Made by a program: the position numbers and the translations under genes. A stretch of 64,000 nt of DNA from Lachnospiraceae bacterium UBA7205 (GTDB lineage: Bacteria; Bacillota; Clostridia; Lachnospirales; Lachnospiraceae). Shown one piece after another: positions 16,207 to 25,949 of this stretch. Under the pieces are notes generated by a model, which saw only the letters and a program-made list of their open reading frames with translations, had not been told where the DNA came from and made no database searches. The stretch covers positions 1 to 64,000 of the forward strand of contig DKUL01000001.1 of assembly GCA_002490665.1 (NCBI GenBank). Reading direction: 5' to 3'. The stretch's first letter is position 1. Each line of letters opens with the position of its first letter.

Positions 16207-17802
16207 TTATTTCGCGTTTGCCGGCTCAATGTTGATGGTCTTTCCTTTAATCTTTACATTTTTCATCGCCGCAAGCACATCCGCCGCATTTTCTTTCGGC
16301 ACCTCCACAAAGGTGTACTTGTCATATAGGTCTATCGCTCCGACAAGGTTTCCGGGAATGTTCGCCTCTCCTGCGATGGCGCCCAGAATATCCTTCGGCT
16401 TCACCTTCTGCGCCTTCCCGATGTTGATAAACAGGCGCACCATCCCTTCTTCCTCCGCACCGGTATTGTCAAACGCATACTCCGCATTGGCTGCGCTTCC
16501 CTCGTTTAACTGTCCCATGTACATCTTCAGGAACGCCGCGGCAATGTCCATCGCCGTGTAATCAGACTCGTTAATCTGCTTCTCAATGGTGTTAATCATC
16601 GAAGTCAGATCCTCCTCCTCAATGATATTCCCGATTCTGTCCATGACCTTCTCTATCTTAATCTGGTTCACATCATTGAGTGACGGCACGGGCATCGCAT
16701 ATATCTTGGTCTTGCAGTAGCGCATGATGTCCTTTAGCTTGTAGACCTCCTTCCCCTTTACAAAAGTGAAGGAACGCCCCATGCGCCCCGCACGCCCTGT
16801 ACGTCCGATGCGGTGCACATAGTACTCGTCATCCTGCGGAATGTCATAGTTAAACACCGCCTCCACATCATCCACATCAATCCCGCGTGCCGCGACATCC
16901 GTCGCAATCAGGATATCGGTCTTGCCGCCGCGGAAACTTTTCATGACGCGGTCGCGCTGTGCCTGGCTCATGTCGCCGTGAAGCCCTTCCGCAAAATATC
17001 CCCTGCCTTTTAAAACCTCCGTCAGGTCATCCACCATCTTTTTCGTGTTGCAGAACACAAGGGAAAGCTTCGGCTCATAGTAATCGAGCAGGCGGCAGAG
17101 TACCTCGACCTTATCCTTGCGCTTTACATCGAGATAGTATTGTTCAATTTTGGGAACGGTAAGCTCCTTCTTGACCACCTTTATCAGCTTCGCATCGGGT
17201 TTCTGGTAATTTCTTGTGATATCCAGAATCGGCTGCGGCATGGTTGCGGAGAAAAGAATCGTCTGCCGCTCCTCGTTTGGTATGTACTGCAAAACCGTCT
17301 CGATATCCTCACGGAATCCCATATTGAGCATCTCGTCCGCCTCGTCGAGGACAATCGTATCGACATAGTCGCAACGGATGGTCTTGCGGCGCAGATGATC
17401 CATCACACGCCCCGGCGTTCCTATGATAATCTGCGTCCCCTTCAGTGCACGAATCTGTTTGCTGATGTCCTGTCCGCCATAAATCGGAAGGACCTTGATT
17501 CCGTGCATATACTTTGCAAGCTTGCGTATTTCCTCCGCCGCCTGTACCGCAAGCTCCCTTGTCGGGCAGAGAATCAGCGTCTGCGGGTGCTTGATTTCCT
17601 TCTTTGCTTTTTCCAGCACCGGAATGCCGAATGCTGCCGTCTTTCCTGTACCAGTCTGCGCCTGGCCAATAATGTCTGCCCCAGTCATGGCAATGGGGAT
17701 TGCCTTACTCTGTATGGGAGATGCCTCCTCAAAGCCCATTTCCTTTACTCCCCGGAGAATTTCAGGGCTTAGATTCAGTTCATTAAATTTTAACGTTTCC
17801 AT
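16207..17802 (-). CDS. DEAD-box RNA helicase with DbpA-type RNA-binding tail (CshA/DeaD-like)
   Basis: 531 residues. All helicase motifs are visible: the Q motif (GFEEASPIQSKAIP), AQTGTGKT, PTRELAVQ, GTPGRVMDHL, DEAD, SAT, and HRIGRTGRAGR. The last 75 residues (MVRLFINIGKAQKVKPKDILGAI ... INIEP) form a DbpA RNA-binding domain as in CshA/DeaD/DbpA. It probably remodels rRNA or mRNA, helping at low temperature. An earlier ATG at 17823 exists, but AAAGGA sits 5 nt before 17802. Confidence 0.93.
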   Translation of the reverse strand: METLKFNELNLSPEILRGVKEMGFEEASPIQSKAIPIAMTGADIIGQAQTGTGKTAAFGIPVLEKAKKEIKHPQTLILCPTRELAVQAAEEIRKLAKYMHGIKVLPIYGGQDISKQIRALKGTQIIIGTPGRVMDHLRRKTIRCDYVDTIVLDEADEMLNMGFREDIETVLQYIPNEERQTILFSATMPQPILDITRNYQKPDAKLIKVVKKELTVPKIEQYYLDVKRKDKVEVLCRLLDYYEPKLSLVFCNTKKMVDDLTEVLKGRGYFAEGLHGDMSQAQRDRVMKSFRGGKTDILIATDVAARGIDVDDVEAVFNYDIPQDDEYYVHRIGRTGRAGRMGRSFTFVKGKEVYKLKDIMRYCKTKIYAMPVPSLNDVNQIKIEKVMDRIGNIIEEEDLTSMINTIEKQINESDYTAMDIAAAFLKMYMGQLNEGSAANAEYAFDNTGAEEEGMVRLFINIGKAQKVKPKDILGAIAGEANIPGNLVGAIDLYDKYTFVEVPKENAADVLAAMKNVKIKGKTINIEPANAK

Positions 17803-17832
17803 ATGTTTCCTTTCCATATCCATGTGAACAAT

Positions 17833-17860
17833 CGAGCAGGGGAATTGTTTCCCCTGCTCG
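17833..17860. terminator. Stem-loop between the HD-GYP and helicase genes
   Basis: A 12-bp perfect stem (CGAGCAGGGGAA / TTCCCCTGCTCG) with a 4-nt loop. No good T-run follows on either strand, so termination would be weak; it may equally be a structured 5' UTR of the helicase mRNA. The same CGAG(C/T)AGG core recurs in hairpins at 15828 and 25869. Confidence 0.5.
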
Positions 17861-17876
17861 TATGTATAAAAACAAC

Positions 17877-19388
17877 TTATTTATTATATTTTTTTTCGTA
17901 GGCAAAGTCAATAGTTTTACCAATTTTTCTTCCGCATAGAATACGTTTCATTTCGGATTTCACAAATGCAGGCTTGTATGGCCGGACAATGTAACCTGCC
18001 GCCCCTGCCTTTCTGCACCGTGAAATGACACTCTTGTCATAATTGTCAATGACAAACAATACCGGCGTGGTATCACCTATGATTCCCCGTATCTTCGCAA
18101 GCGCGTCCAATCCGTTCATGTCCGGCATGTCCATGTCCAGAATAATCAAATCCGGCTCTGTCTGACGCTTCAGGTGCAGGAGTGCCTGCCCCATTGAAGT
18201 CAGAAGGCTGAGATCGTACGCGTTCTGCAAAAACCCCCGGAACGACTGAAGGTTGATGAGCATATCGTCAATTATCATTACGCGGAATTTTTTAAAAGGG
18301 GTCAGCATCTTGCGGCGCTCGGCCTCCTCCACGCATGGATCCATAACGATCTCGTTCGAGCCGTGTAAAATCGTAAGATTATAATTTTTCTGCTGCTGCA
18401 TGTCAATCATGGTGCCGTCCAAAAGCCGCAGAAGCGGTCTTAAATTCCGGGTTCCTGCATTCTCCACGATGATTCCTTCCCTGCCGTCCGAGAGCCTGAC
18501 CTGTGTCCCCTTTGGGTAAAAAGGCACATACAGCAAAAGCACCTCGACCACCTTCGGGTCAAACATAATGCCGCCTGCCCCCATCATAAACTCACAAGCC
18601 TCGTACGGCGAGTACGGATTTTTGTATGGGCGTTTTGACACAAGTGCGTCATAGACATCTGCCACATGCAGAATCTTTGTAAAAATAGTCATGCCATCGC
18701 CCTCGATGCCGTCAGGATATCCGCTGCCGTCCACATTTTCATGGTGGTAGAGTACCGCTGCTTTTACCTGCGCCGAAATATCCCACCGCTCCTTTATAAT
18801 CTCATAGGAATTCTGCGAGTGCTGTTTCATTATTTCGTATTCCTCGTTGGTCAGCTTTCCCGGTTTGTTGAGAATCTCCGGCGGAATGACAAGCTTTCCC
18901 ATGTCGTGAAGCAGACCTGCCATCACAAGCTGTTCCAGCGACTCCGCGTTCATTTTCAGCCCGAATCCGATGATGCATGCGATAACTGCCACATTGACCG
19001 AATGGGCATATGTATATCCGTCAAAGCATCTGAGGTCAGTCAGGTCAAGGGTCAGCGATCCTTTGTCCAGTATCTGGTCCACTATTTTTTTCGCGACACC
19101 CTTGCAGCCGTCAACGTCACTGTTGCGCACATTAAACAAGCCCTCCGTGCGCAGCTCCGGGGTGATTATCGGCTCTATTTGAATGTCCTCTGACAGCTCG
19201 TCATTGATATACACGCCGTCAAATCCATACTCTCCGAGCCTTTTGATATAGAACGCCGACAAAATGCTTCCACTGCATATCAGCGTATGTCCATCAGCGT
19301 CATACATATTGTATGCAAGGCGCATGCCTGGTCTGGCATCATTCATCTTCATATAGCGCATTGTAACGTAATTACTCCTATTTCCCAT
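17877..19388 (-). CDS. HD-GYP domain protein with C-terminal receiver domain
   Basis: 503 residues. The HD-GYP domain has HD at 161-162, HHENVDGSGYP near 215-225 and the downstream KxxP-like lysine-rich segments; it should hydrolyse cyclic di-GMP. A receiver domain follows at about 385-495 (VMIIDDM, LIILDMDMPDMNG with the phospho-Asp, and a final K). The usual order in such proteins is receiver first, so this one is reversed. Start is uncertain: 19388 has no clear ribosome site, and an ATG at 19361 has AGGAG 13 nt upstream. Confidence 0.9.
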   Translation of the reverse strand: MGNRSNYVTMRYMKMNDARPGMRLAYNMYDADGHTLICSGSILSAFYIKRLGEYGFDGVYINDELSEDIQIEPIITPELRTEGLFNVRNSDVDGCKGVAKKIVDQILDKGSLTLDLTDLRCFDGYTYAHSVNVAVIACIIGFGLKMNAESLEQLVMAGLLHDMGKLVIPPEILNKPGKLTNEEYEIMKQHSQNSYEIIKERWDISAQVKAAVLYHHENVDGSGYPDGIEGDGMTIFTKILHVADVYDALVSKRPYKNPYSPYEACEFMMGAGGIMFDPKVVEVLLLYVPFYPKGTQVRLSDGREGIIVENAGTRNLRPLLRLLDGTMIDMQQQKNYNLTILHGSNEIVMDPCVEEAERRKMLTPFKKFRVMIIDDMLINLQSFRGFLQNAYDLSLLTSMGQALLHLKRQTEPDLIILDMDMPDMNGLDALAKIRGIIGDTTPVLFVIDNYDKSVISRCRKAGAAGYIVRPYKPAFVKSEMKRILCGRKIGKTIDFAYEKKYNK

Positions 19389-19503
19389 TCTATAGCTGCA
19401 TTGTTGTCCAAAAAACAGATAGATATCTATTACAAATATTCAACAATGCATAATAGAATTATACCTAAAAATTCGTGCAAAATCAACAATTTTTATTTCC
19501 TGC

Positions 19504-19532
19504 TTGCACATTATTTCATATTCCTATAAAAT
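19504..19532 (+). promoter_or_regulatory. Promoter of the FliB-like gene
   Basis: TTGCAC (19504-19509), 17 bp, TAAAAT (19527-19532), then about 30 nt to the start codon at 19567. This is the only reasonable plus-strand promoter in the divergent gap between the HD-GYP gene and this gene. Confidence 0.5.
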
Positions 19533-19566
19533 TTTTAATGATATTATAAAAAGTAAGGAAGAAAAC

Positions 19567-20637
19567 ATGCAGATTAAGCGGATATCCATTTTAAATGAGT
19601 TTGAATGCACTGGCGCCCAATGCCCTGCAAGCTGCTGCCGCGGATGGAAGGTTCCCATCGAGCGTGACATGTACCTGAAATACCTGACCGAAAAAGGGCT
19701 CTTTGGCACACTGCTGCGGTGCTCCATTGAAAAGAAAGAAGACCTTGTCGCTTTCCGCAGCACATTCCACGGCTGTCCGTTCTGGGGAATCGACCACCTG
19801 TGCGGAATCCAGAAAAAACACGGCACGGACTACATGCCAGCCGTATGCATACAGTTTCCAAGACAGCTGTATAATCTTGATTTTTTCTGTGAGGAAACAC
19901 TTTACCTTGCCTGTCCGGAAGCAGCAAGGCTTTTTCTGGTATCCGCCGCCGGGGAAAAAGCCTTTGACTTTACCGTGTGCGAGGGCAGCGCCGGATATGA
20001 AGTCAACACGACAAACGACGACAGGGCGTTTCTGGATTATCTGCTGTATGCGCGGGAAGAGCTTGCGGCGCTTGTCAGAGACGGAATGCGTTTTGACAGC
20101 ATGGCAATTCTGGATTATGGACGCGATGCGCAGAATGCCTGCCTTGGCGGGAAACCGCTCCCCAGCCCCCGGACTTACCAGTCTCCGGACTGTTATGTCA
20201 TTGGCATCGAGCGGATGAACAAGCTGTTTTTCAATGGCTTCTACCACCCAAGCCTCAGAACCCTGTCCCCATTTTTATACAGACTCTGCCAGAAATATAT
20301 CCGCAGGTTTGGCATGTTCGGCAGACGAAATCCTGCTTGCGCAGACCAGAAGCTGCACGACCTGACAGAAAACCTAAAGCAAAAAGTACCGCATCTGGAC
20401 AACCTCCTGAACCGGTACTATGAATACTATCTGTTTACCAGCTTTCTAGACATATTTGAAGACTACAGCTTCTCGAAGCACCTTGTTTTCGGTGTTGCCA
20501 AGACTGCCATGCTGCGCCTGTTCCTTGCCCTTTACGCGGAACACAAAAAGCAAATCGGCATCCATGAAATCGCAAAGATCATCGCCGTATATGAAAGAAG
20601 GGCACCCCAGATTGAGGATGCCCTGAAAATGCTCTGA
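19567..20637 (+). CDS. fliB: FliB-like flagellin lysine N-methylase family protein
   Basis: 356 residues with the cysteine pattern of FliB proteins: CTGAQCPASCC near the N-terminus, then CPFW, HLCGIQKKHG and CIQFPRQL further on, expected to bind an iron-sulphur cluster. FliB methylates surface lysines on flagellin in enteric bacteria, but no flagellar genes are in this window, so the substrate here is open. The start is set by AAGGAAG 6-10 nt before ATG 19567. It ends one base from the convergent AI-2E family gene. Confidence 0.85.
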   Translation: MQIKRISILNEFECTGAQCPASCCRGWKVPIERDMYLKYLTEKGLFGTLLRCSIEKKEDLVAFRSTFHGCPFWGIDHLCGIQKKHGTDYMPAVCIQFPRQLYNLDFFCEETLYLACPEAARLFLVSAAGEKAFDFTVCEGSAGYEVNTTNDDRAFLDYLLYAREELAALVRDGMRFDSMAILDYGRDAQNACLGGKPLPSPRTYQSPDCYVIGIERMNKLFFNGFYHPSLRTLSPFLYRLCQKYIRRFGMFGRRNPACADQKLHDLTENLKQKVPHLDNLLNRYYEYYLFTSFLDIFEDYSFSKHLVFGVAKTAMLRLFLALYAEHKKQIGIHEIAKIIAVYERRAPQIEDALKML

Positions 20638-20638
20638 T

Positions 20639-21715
20639 TTATCCATGACGCGACATAAAAATTTCCCGCCCCAGCTCCACCAGTATGAGGAGCGTGACCG
20701 GTCCGAGTATGACACCGCCCAGCCCATAATAAATGACCCCGGCATACACGGATATCAGGATGGCGACCGGCGAGAATTTCAGCCCGTTTCCCAGCAGCCG
20801 CGGTTCCAGAAATTCCCTGATCATCACACAGGCAAGATATGTCAGCAGGATAATCACGCCGCTTCCTATCCTGCCCTTCAAAAAACTCACGACCCCGATG
20901 GGTATCAGCACGATGCCTGTCCCGATAAATGGAAGGAAATCCATGAATCCGGCGAGGGCGCCATAGAACCATGCCTCTGACGTGCCGCCAAGGTACAGCC
21001 CAATCATTGCCGTGACACTGATACATATCAAAATAATAGTCTGGGTTTTCAGATATGTTTTTACCATGTTCCCAAGTTTTTTTCCAATGCGCAGGATGAT
21101 TGACAGAATATGGTCAATTGCCGGCTCAATCGCTGCCAGGTTCAGAAGCCCCTGCTGCCAGCCTTCTATTTCCCTTGCAAACAGCACAACGCAAATAAAG
21201 CTTACCACCACGAAAGTGCCAATGCGTCCCGCTACCGACAGATAGCGCAGGCTGCCGGAGAGCAGTCCGTCGCCCGACTTCGCAATGCATCCGCCAAGCT
21301 CTGTCAGCCGTTCCGATATCCACTGTTCCACAATTCCTTCCTGTATCTGGAAAAAATCCTCAATCCCCGCACTCAGGCTTGTTATCATCTGGGATACGCT
21401 GTCCGTCCAGAAATCAGCGTCGCGGACAAACATTTTTGCCTTGCTGAGCAGGAATGTCCCGAGTCCCACAATAATCAGCGCCACAATCAGAATAATGGCA
21501 AACAGGATTCCCCCTGCCATAAACCCTTTCTGTCCCGTGTTCTTCCGCCCCCGGCAGAACCGCTGCAATGGTACCACAATCAGCAGCGCAACCAGGAGCG
21601 GGAGAAAATAAGGGAGAAGATACTTTATTGCCAGCAAAACTGCCACTGACGTCAAAACATACAATACAACCCTCTGATAGTCACTTCTTGCCAAAAAATC
21701 CATAAAATCACCCAT
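20639..21715 (-). CDS. AI-2E family transporter (PerM/YtvI-like membrane protein)
   Basis: 358 residues with about eight membrane segments. Two N-terminal hydrophobic hairpins, an amphipathic central part (residues about 90-160), then GLYLGGTSEAWFYGALAGFMDFLPFIGTGIVLIPIG, the signature of this family. Members export small molecules or act as Na+/H+ antiporters; the substrate cannot be told. It is convergent with fliB. Confidence 0.9.
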   Translation of the reverse strand: MGDFMDFLARSDYQRVVLYVLTSVAVLLAIKYLLPYFLPLLVALLIVVPLQRFCRGRKNTGQKGFMAGGILFAIILIVALIIVGLGTFLLSKAKMFVRDADFWTDSVSQMITSLSAGIEDFFQIQEGIVEQWISERLTELGGCIAKSGDGLLSGSLRYLSVAGRIGTFVVVSFICVVLFAREIEGWQQGLLNLAAIEPAIDHILSIILRIGKKLGNMVKTYLKTQTIILICISVTAMIGLYLGGTSEAWFYGALAGFMDFLPFIGTGIVLIPIGVVSFLKGRIGSGVIILLTYLACVMIREFLEPRLLGNGLKFSPVAILISVYAGVIYYGLGGVILGPVTLLILVELGREIFMSRHG

Positions 21716-21787
21716 TTTTCTTTCTTGTGACTATCATCTGTAATTCTGTCGTTTTTATGTATGCCGTAAACAAGTTGTACTGGACGG

Positions 21788-24700
21788 TCAGTCTTTTTGA
21801 CCGCCAGTATGCCGATTCATGGCAAGCTCGTTTGCAGGCTCAAATGATGCAACCGTAACATAGCTGCAATTTCCCGTAATGGTCTCCATCACCTTTAATT
21901 CCGCCTTAGCCACCGTATGCCCCTTTTCGCCAGGCAGGTCTTCAAAGGATACGGTATTGCTGTAATTCCTGCTCTTGGGAAGCATGACTTCCTTTGTCTG
22001 CCCGTCACCAAGCGTCAGGACTGCCTTTAAGTTCTTTGCCTGCGCGCTGGTGTCCGCCTTCAGGACAAACGCATCTTCCGACTCTGTAATATCCAGGGCA
22101 AACTCGTCACTCTTTGTCGTGACCGTGCCCGCGACCTGTCTGTCCTCCTCAATATCGCTCAGTGATGCATCATAGCCGATATCGGTGACCGCAACTGTGT
22201 ACTCATATTCGGTTCCCGGCCTGAGGTCATTGATAAAGGTCAGCATGCCGCCCGTTGTGTTGCTGATGATAAAGCTCTTTTTGCCCTTTATCCATTCTTC
22301 CTGCCCCTTTTCCCTGTAAAATACATAGATATATGAGCTGGTGTTAATCGGGTTGTTGGTGAGCATCGCCTTGATTGAAATATAGGAATACCCGCTTCCC
22401 GCACTTACATTCGTGAGATTCCTGCCGTCCGTCTGCGTCAGCAGCTCCCCGGAGCACACGCCCTCAAGTGTCGCCGTCACCGGCGGATACTTCTCCTTGC
22501 TGATGCCCGATACATATTCATATATGGTATCCGCGTTGACATCATCGCCAAGGTAGCTTGTAAGCTCAAAATTACACTCTGTCTGACCGGCTTCGAGCGG
22601 CACGCTCCTGATGTCCCAGTCCTCCTGGTCTTTTTCCTTGAAGAACAGTATCAGGTATGATTCCGGCGCCACCTCGCCTTCCACCTGTGTCTGTATTGTG
22701 AGGTTATGGGCACCCGCCATCTGGTTTCCAACGCTCACGCGCACGCCGTCTATCTTCGCCTCAAATGTAAACGTGTAGCTTCCGTACTCTTTTCCCTTGA
22801 TATCACAGAAAGAAACCGTGTAGCTCCTGTCATCGACAAGACCTGTCAGCGTCCGTCCGCCTGTCTTGTACGACTTCGACGCATACAAATTAAAGCTTGC
22901 GCCCTCTTTTCTGTACTCCCCGTCTTCCTCACATATATACGAAAACAGGGTGATGTCCCTTTTGATATTTTCGGTTCTTCCATCGAGACTGACATTGTAG
23001 GTCACATAATCTGCCATGCTGGCAGTCAGCTCGACATTCACCTTGGACTCCGTCGTGTTGATAAGCTGGTACTGCGTATTGACCAGCGCTGTCCCCGCAT
23101 AGAGCTCCCACTTCAGTCCATACTGGGTCTGCGGCGAAAGCGCAAAGTAATCCGCTGCCTGCACGGACACAGCATAATCTCCCTCCGCATCCAGCGCAAT
23201 CCTGCTGGCAGCCTCGGCATAAAGCTTTGTCTCATCATTAAAATAATACAGCTTGACACTGTAAGCCGCACCTGGTGCCAGCTCCGATGTCCTCAGCCGG
23301 TATGAGAGAACAGAATCGTATGCAGCAGTGTCATCCGTCATTTCGGGATGGATGCGCGCCTCGCCCATCTGGAACGTTCCGCGCTTCACCACGCCGGCAA
23401 CCCTGACTTCATACTCGTATTCGGCGCCTTCCTGCAGGTTGGTTACCGAACCCCTTGTCTCACCATTTCTTATATTGAATACTTTTACCTCGTAATCACC
23501 GAGTGAATTTTTCATACGGTATTTTAATTTTCCGGCTGCTTCTTCCGTATAATCCACTATCCGGACTGTATAATCCGCCCTTGTCGGGTTTTTGACGTTC
23601 TGCCGGATATCTGCCGTCAGTGCCTCCTCCGGGAACGGCGCCTGCCCGGTCTTTGCATCAAGCACCTTTTCCTTAAAATGGGCTGTATAGCCGGGTTCGT
23701 TAATCCACATGGTAACACTGTACGGCGTGCTATGCTCCAAATCCGCTGCCTGCGTCTCAATCGTCCACCGCTCACTTCCCTTTGTCGGTGCCTTTTCCAT
23801 ACCGGATGCAATCGTCTTTCCAGCTTCGTCGGCAACCTCATAGCACAGGTTGAAATACTCTGGGATTTTCCCATCAAACGAGGAAATGTTTGCCCGCAGC
23901 AAAATGCTGTCCGAGCCGGATGCCTTGGCGCTGTAGCTTACCTTAGCCGGATACTCCCTGGTGTCAACGGTTGTATATCCAAACACGACTCCGCTGCTGT
24001 TATAAAATTCAAAATAATATGTTGTTGCCGGTTCAAGCCCGGACACCGTGATATTCGAGACTCCTGTGATATATTTCTGGACGGTTATCTCGTCCTCATA
24101 CGCCGCCAATGCGCCATAGCTGTATTTTGCAATCGGCTCGACCGCCTCAAATTCAAGGGATATGCTGTCATAGCCTGCGCTTTTCCCCCGGAAAATAATG
24201 TTTTCCCGCGAGCTGCCAGTCTGCATTTTAATCGCACTGCCATCCGGCACCAGCACTGCCTCGAGCGCATACGTTTCCGCGTCAAGCAGATACATGGTAA
24301 AGCTGTATTCCACACCCGCATCAAGTGCGCTGATATTTTTCTCAGACTTCGCATCAGGCGCTATCTGCTGTTCAGCATACTGGTATCCCGCCTCACTGTT
24401 CCCATACTTTATCTGCCAGATATAACTGTTTTTGAGGCTTTTACCGTTTTTTGCGGACAACGTCATGTCCATGGACAGCGTCCTGCTTGCAGCTTTCCAT
24501 CCAAGAGCCGCCGCAAAGCTGCCTGTACTTGCCACATAACCGCCATCCGTCGATGTCACGGAGGCAATTTTTACTCGTTTTACGCCAAACTGGACACTTT
24601 TTCCCACTACCGGGCCGTTTTCCGTAAGCTTCAGCGCCGGATATACAACCTGGCCTTTTTCCAGGTACATCACACAATAGCGCACGCTATTCCGGAAAGT

Positions 24701-25576
24701 ATGGCTTTTCAATGCCTTCCCTTCCTTGCGCGCATCGTACACCGTCATTGAAATATCGTTTGTACTGCTGCCACTCACAAAAAAGTTATAATACCCTGAT
24801 TCGGGTGCAGTAAAGCGATACCATTTGCCTGCATCTGCCTTGAGCGAGATTTCCTCGGCAGATGCGTATTTCAGTTCCGACGTGTTTTCCGGAAGCGTTT
24901 CCTCCTCGGCGGTCTCCGTCTCGGTTTCTGTTTCGGTTTCTGTCTCCGTTTCCGTTTCTGTCTCGGTGGTTTCCTCCTCCGTCGTTTCTACCTCTACGAA
25001 ATTCAGCTTGGATGATTCCTCACTTGATGACGACTCCTCTGTCGATGACTCCTCTGTCGTCGAGCTTCCCTCTCCCGATGACGATTCCTCTGTCGATGAG
25101 CTCTCCTCACTCGATGACGATTCCTCCGTTGAAGAACTCTCCTCACTCGATGATGATTCCTCTGTTGTCGGTGTTTCTGTCGTCGGTGTCTCTGTTGTGG
25201 ATGTCTCTTCCTGTGACGACGATTCGACAATCGATGAAGTTTCCTCACTCGATGATGACTCCTCGCTGGACGATGATTCTTCCGGCGCTGAGGACGGTTC
25301 ACTGGATGGCGGCTCTGGTGACGGTTCAGGCTCTGGTTCGGGCTCTGGTTCAGGTTCAGGCTCCGGTTCGGGTTCTGGCTCAGGTTCCTCCTGGACTTCC
25401 TCCTGCGCGTCCCCTTCACTTTGCAGACTGACACCTTCACTCTGCGCCATGATGCCATCTGCATCTTCCTGTATAAACGCCATGGCTGCCGACTCCTCCG
25501 CGCCAAGACTGACATGCGGTATGCTTCCTGCCAAAAGACAGCTGCAAAGTAAAATTGATAATGCCTTAACCCTCAT
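21788..25576 (-). CDS. Large secreted repetitive protein with fibronectin-III-like modules
   Basis: About 1262 residues. It has a signal peptide (MRVKALSILLCSCLLAGSIPHVSLGAEE), an EPEPEP tract, a Ser/Glu-rich segment with SSSEESS repeats, a TETETE tract, then about 1000 residues of beta-sandwich modules with Y.(F/V).V..L.P.T.Y patterns (PATTYYFEFYNSSG, LDAGVEYSFTMYLLD) typical of fibronectin type III folds. There is no LPxTG or S-layer motif at the C-terminus, so how it is held at the surface is unclear. The start is ATG 25576 (GGAAGGGAA before it); a GTG six codons upstream is less likely. Function unknown, adhesion or surface display possible. Confidence 0.85.
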   Translation of the reverse strand: MRVKALSILLCSCLLAGSIPHVSLGAEESAAMAFIQEDADGIMAQSEGVSLQSEGDAQEEVQEEPEPEPEPEPEPEPEPEPEPEPSPEPPSSEPSSAPEESSSSEESSSSEETSSIVESSSQEETSTTETPTTETPTTEESSSSEESSSTEESSSSEESSSTEESSSGEGSSTTEESSTEESSSSEESSKLNFVEVETTEEETTETETETETETETETETETAEEETLPENTSELKYASAEEISLKADAGKWYRFTAPESGYYNFFVSGSSTNDISMTVYDARKEGKALKSHTFRNSVRYCVMYLEKGQVVYPALKLTENGPVVGKSVQFGVKRVKIASVTSTDGGYVASTGSFAAALGWKAASRTLSMDMTLSAKNGKSLKNSYIWQIKYGNSEAGYQYAEQQIAPDAKSEKNISALDAGVEYSFTMYLLDAETYALEAVLVPDGSAIKMQTGSSRENIIFRGKSAGYDSISLEFEAVEPIAKYSYGALAAYEDEITVQKYITGVSNITVSGLEPATTYYFEFYNSSGVVFGYTTVDTREYPAKVSYSAKASGSDSILLRANISSFDGKIPEYFNLCYEVADEAGKTIASGMEKAPTKGSERWTIETQAADLEHSTPYSVTMWINEPGYTAHFKEKVLDAKTGQAPFPEEALTADIRQNVKNPTRADYTVRIVDYTEEAAGKLKYRMKNSLGDYEVKVFNIRNGETRGSVTNLQEGAEYEYEVRVAGVVKRGTFQMGEARIHPEMTDDTAAYDSVLSYRLRTSELAPGAAYSVKLYYFNDETKLYAEAASRIALDAEGDYAVSVQAADYFALSPQTQYGLKWELYAGTALVNTQYQLINTTESKVNVELTASMADYVTYNVSLDGRTENIKRDITLFSYICEEDGEYRKEGASFNLYASKSYKTGGRTLTGLVDDRSYTVSFCDIKGKEYGSYTFTFEAKIDGVRVSVGNQMAGAHNLTIQTQVEGEVAPESYLILFFKEKDQEDWDIRSVPLEAGQTECNFELTSYLGDDVNADTIYEYVSGISKEKYPPVTATLEGVCSGELLTQTDGRNLTNVSAGSGYSYISIKAMLTNNPINTSSYIYVFYREKGQEEWIKGKKSFIISNTTGGMLTFINDLRPGTEYEYTVAVTDIGYDASLSDIEEDRQVAGTVTTKSDEFALDITESEDAFVLKADTSAQAKNLKAVLTLGDGQTKEVMLPKSRNYSNTVSFEDLPGEKGHTVAKAELKVMETITGNCSYVTVASFEPANELAMNRHTGGQKD
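24915..25390 (-). repeat. Low-complexity coding repeats (SE-rich, EP-rich, TE-rich)
   Basis: Within the secreted protein gene, 24915-24975 is a six-base repeat encoding Thr-Glu. 25010-25290 consists of irregular repeats of about 30 bp encoding SSSEES. 25310-25385 is a six-base repeat encoding Glu-Pro. Such tracts are prone to slippage and are expected to vary in length between isolates. Confidence 0.85.
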
Positions 25577-25821
25577 GAAATTCCCTTCCTTCACTTTCTT
25601 AATACTATAATTATTCTAAATAGAATGCTTTCAATACATATTTATCTATTTTAGCCTATAAACAATTGATTTTTTTGTGCAATTTTGTTTACTTTCGCTT
25701 ATTTGGTGACTATATTATATTACAGTTCTGATTTTTTTGAAATAAAAATTTAGGTAAAATGAAATTTTTGGTAAAATTGAATATATTTTAATCCTGTTTT
25801 ATTAATTTTGCACACTTTGCA

Positions 25822-25949
25822 TGGGGCTGCGCAATCGAGTAGGGGAATGACCTTTGCCCATGTGCAATCGAGTAGGGAAGACTTTCCCTACTCGCCGCGC
25901 CGGGCGCATGTTGCGTCAGCAACTAATTTCCTTATGCGCCCGTGTGCAT
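25822..25949. repeat. Intergenic palindromic elements in a 420-bp gap
   Basis: The gap 25577-25995 contains no gene. It holds two direct copies of GCAATCGAGTAGGG (25831 and 25864), the second inside an 11-bp stem-loop (25869-25894). It also holds a second stem-loop GGGCGCAT/ATGCGCCC (25902-25909 with 25934-25941) followed by CGTGTGCAT. The second element is closely matched at 31990-32041. The rest of the gap (25600-25810) is AT-rich with no clear structure. Confidence 0.65.

Noticed and set aside
24825..25610. Long open frames opposite the secreted protein gene (SSVDDSS/GSGSGS proteins)
   Set aside because: Mirror products of the simple Glu/Ser/Pro codon repeats on the coding strand.
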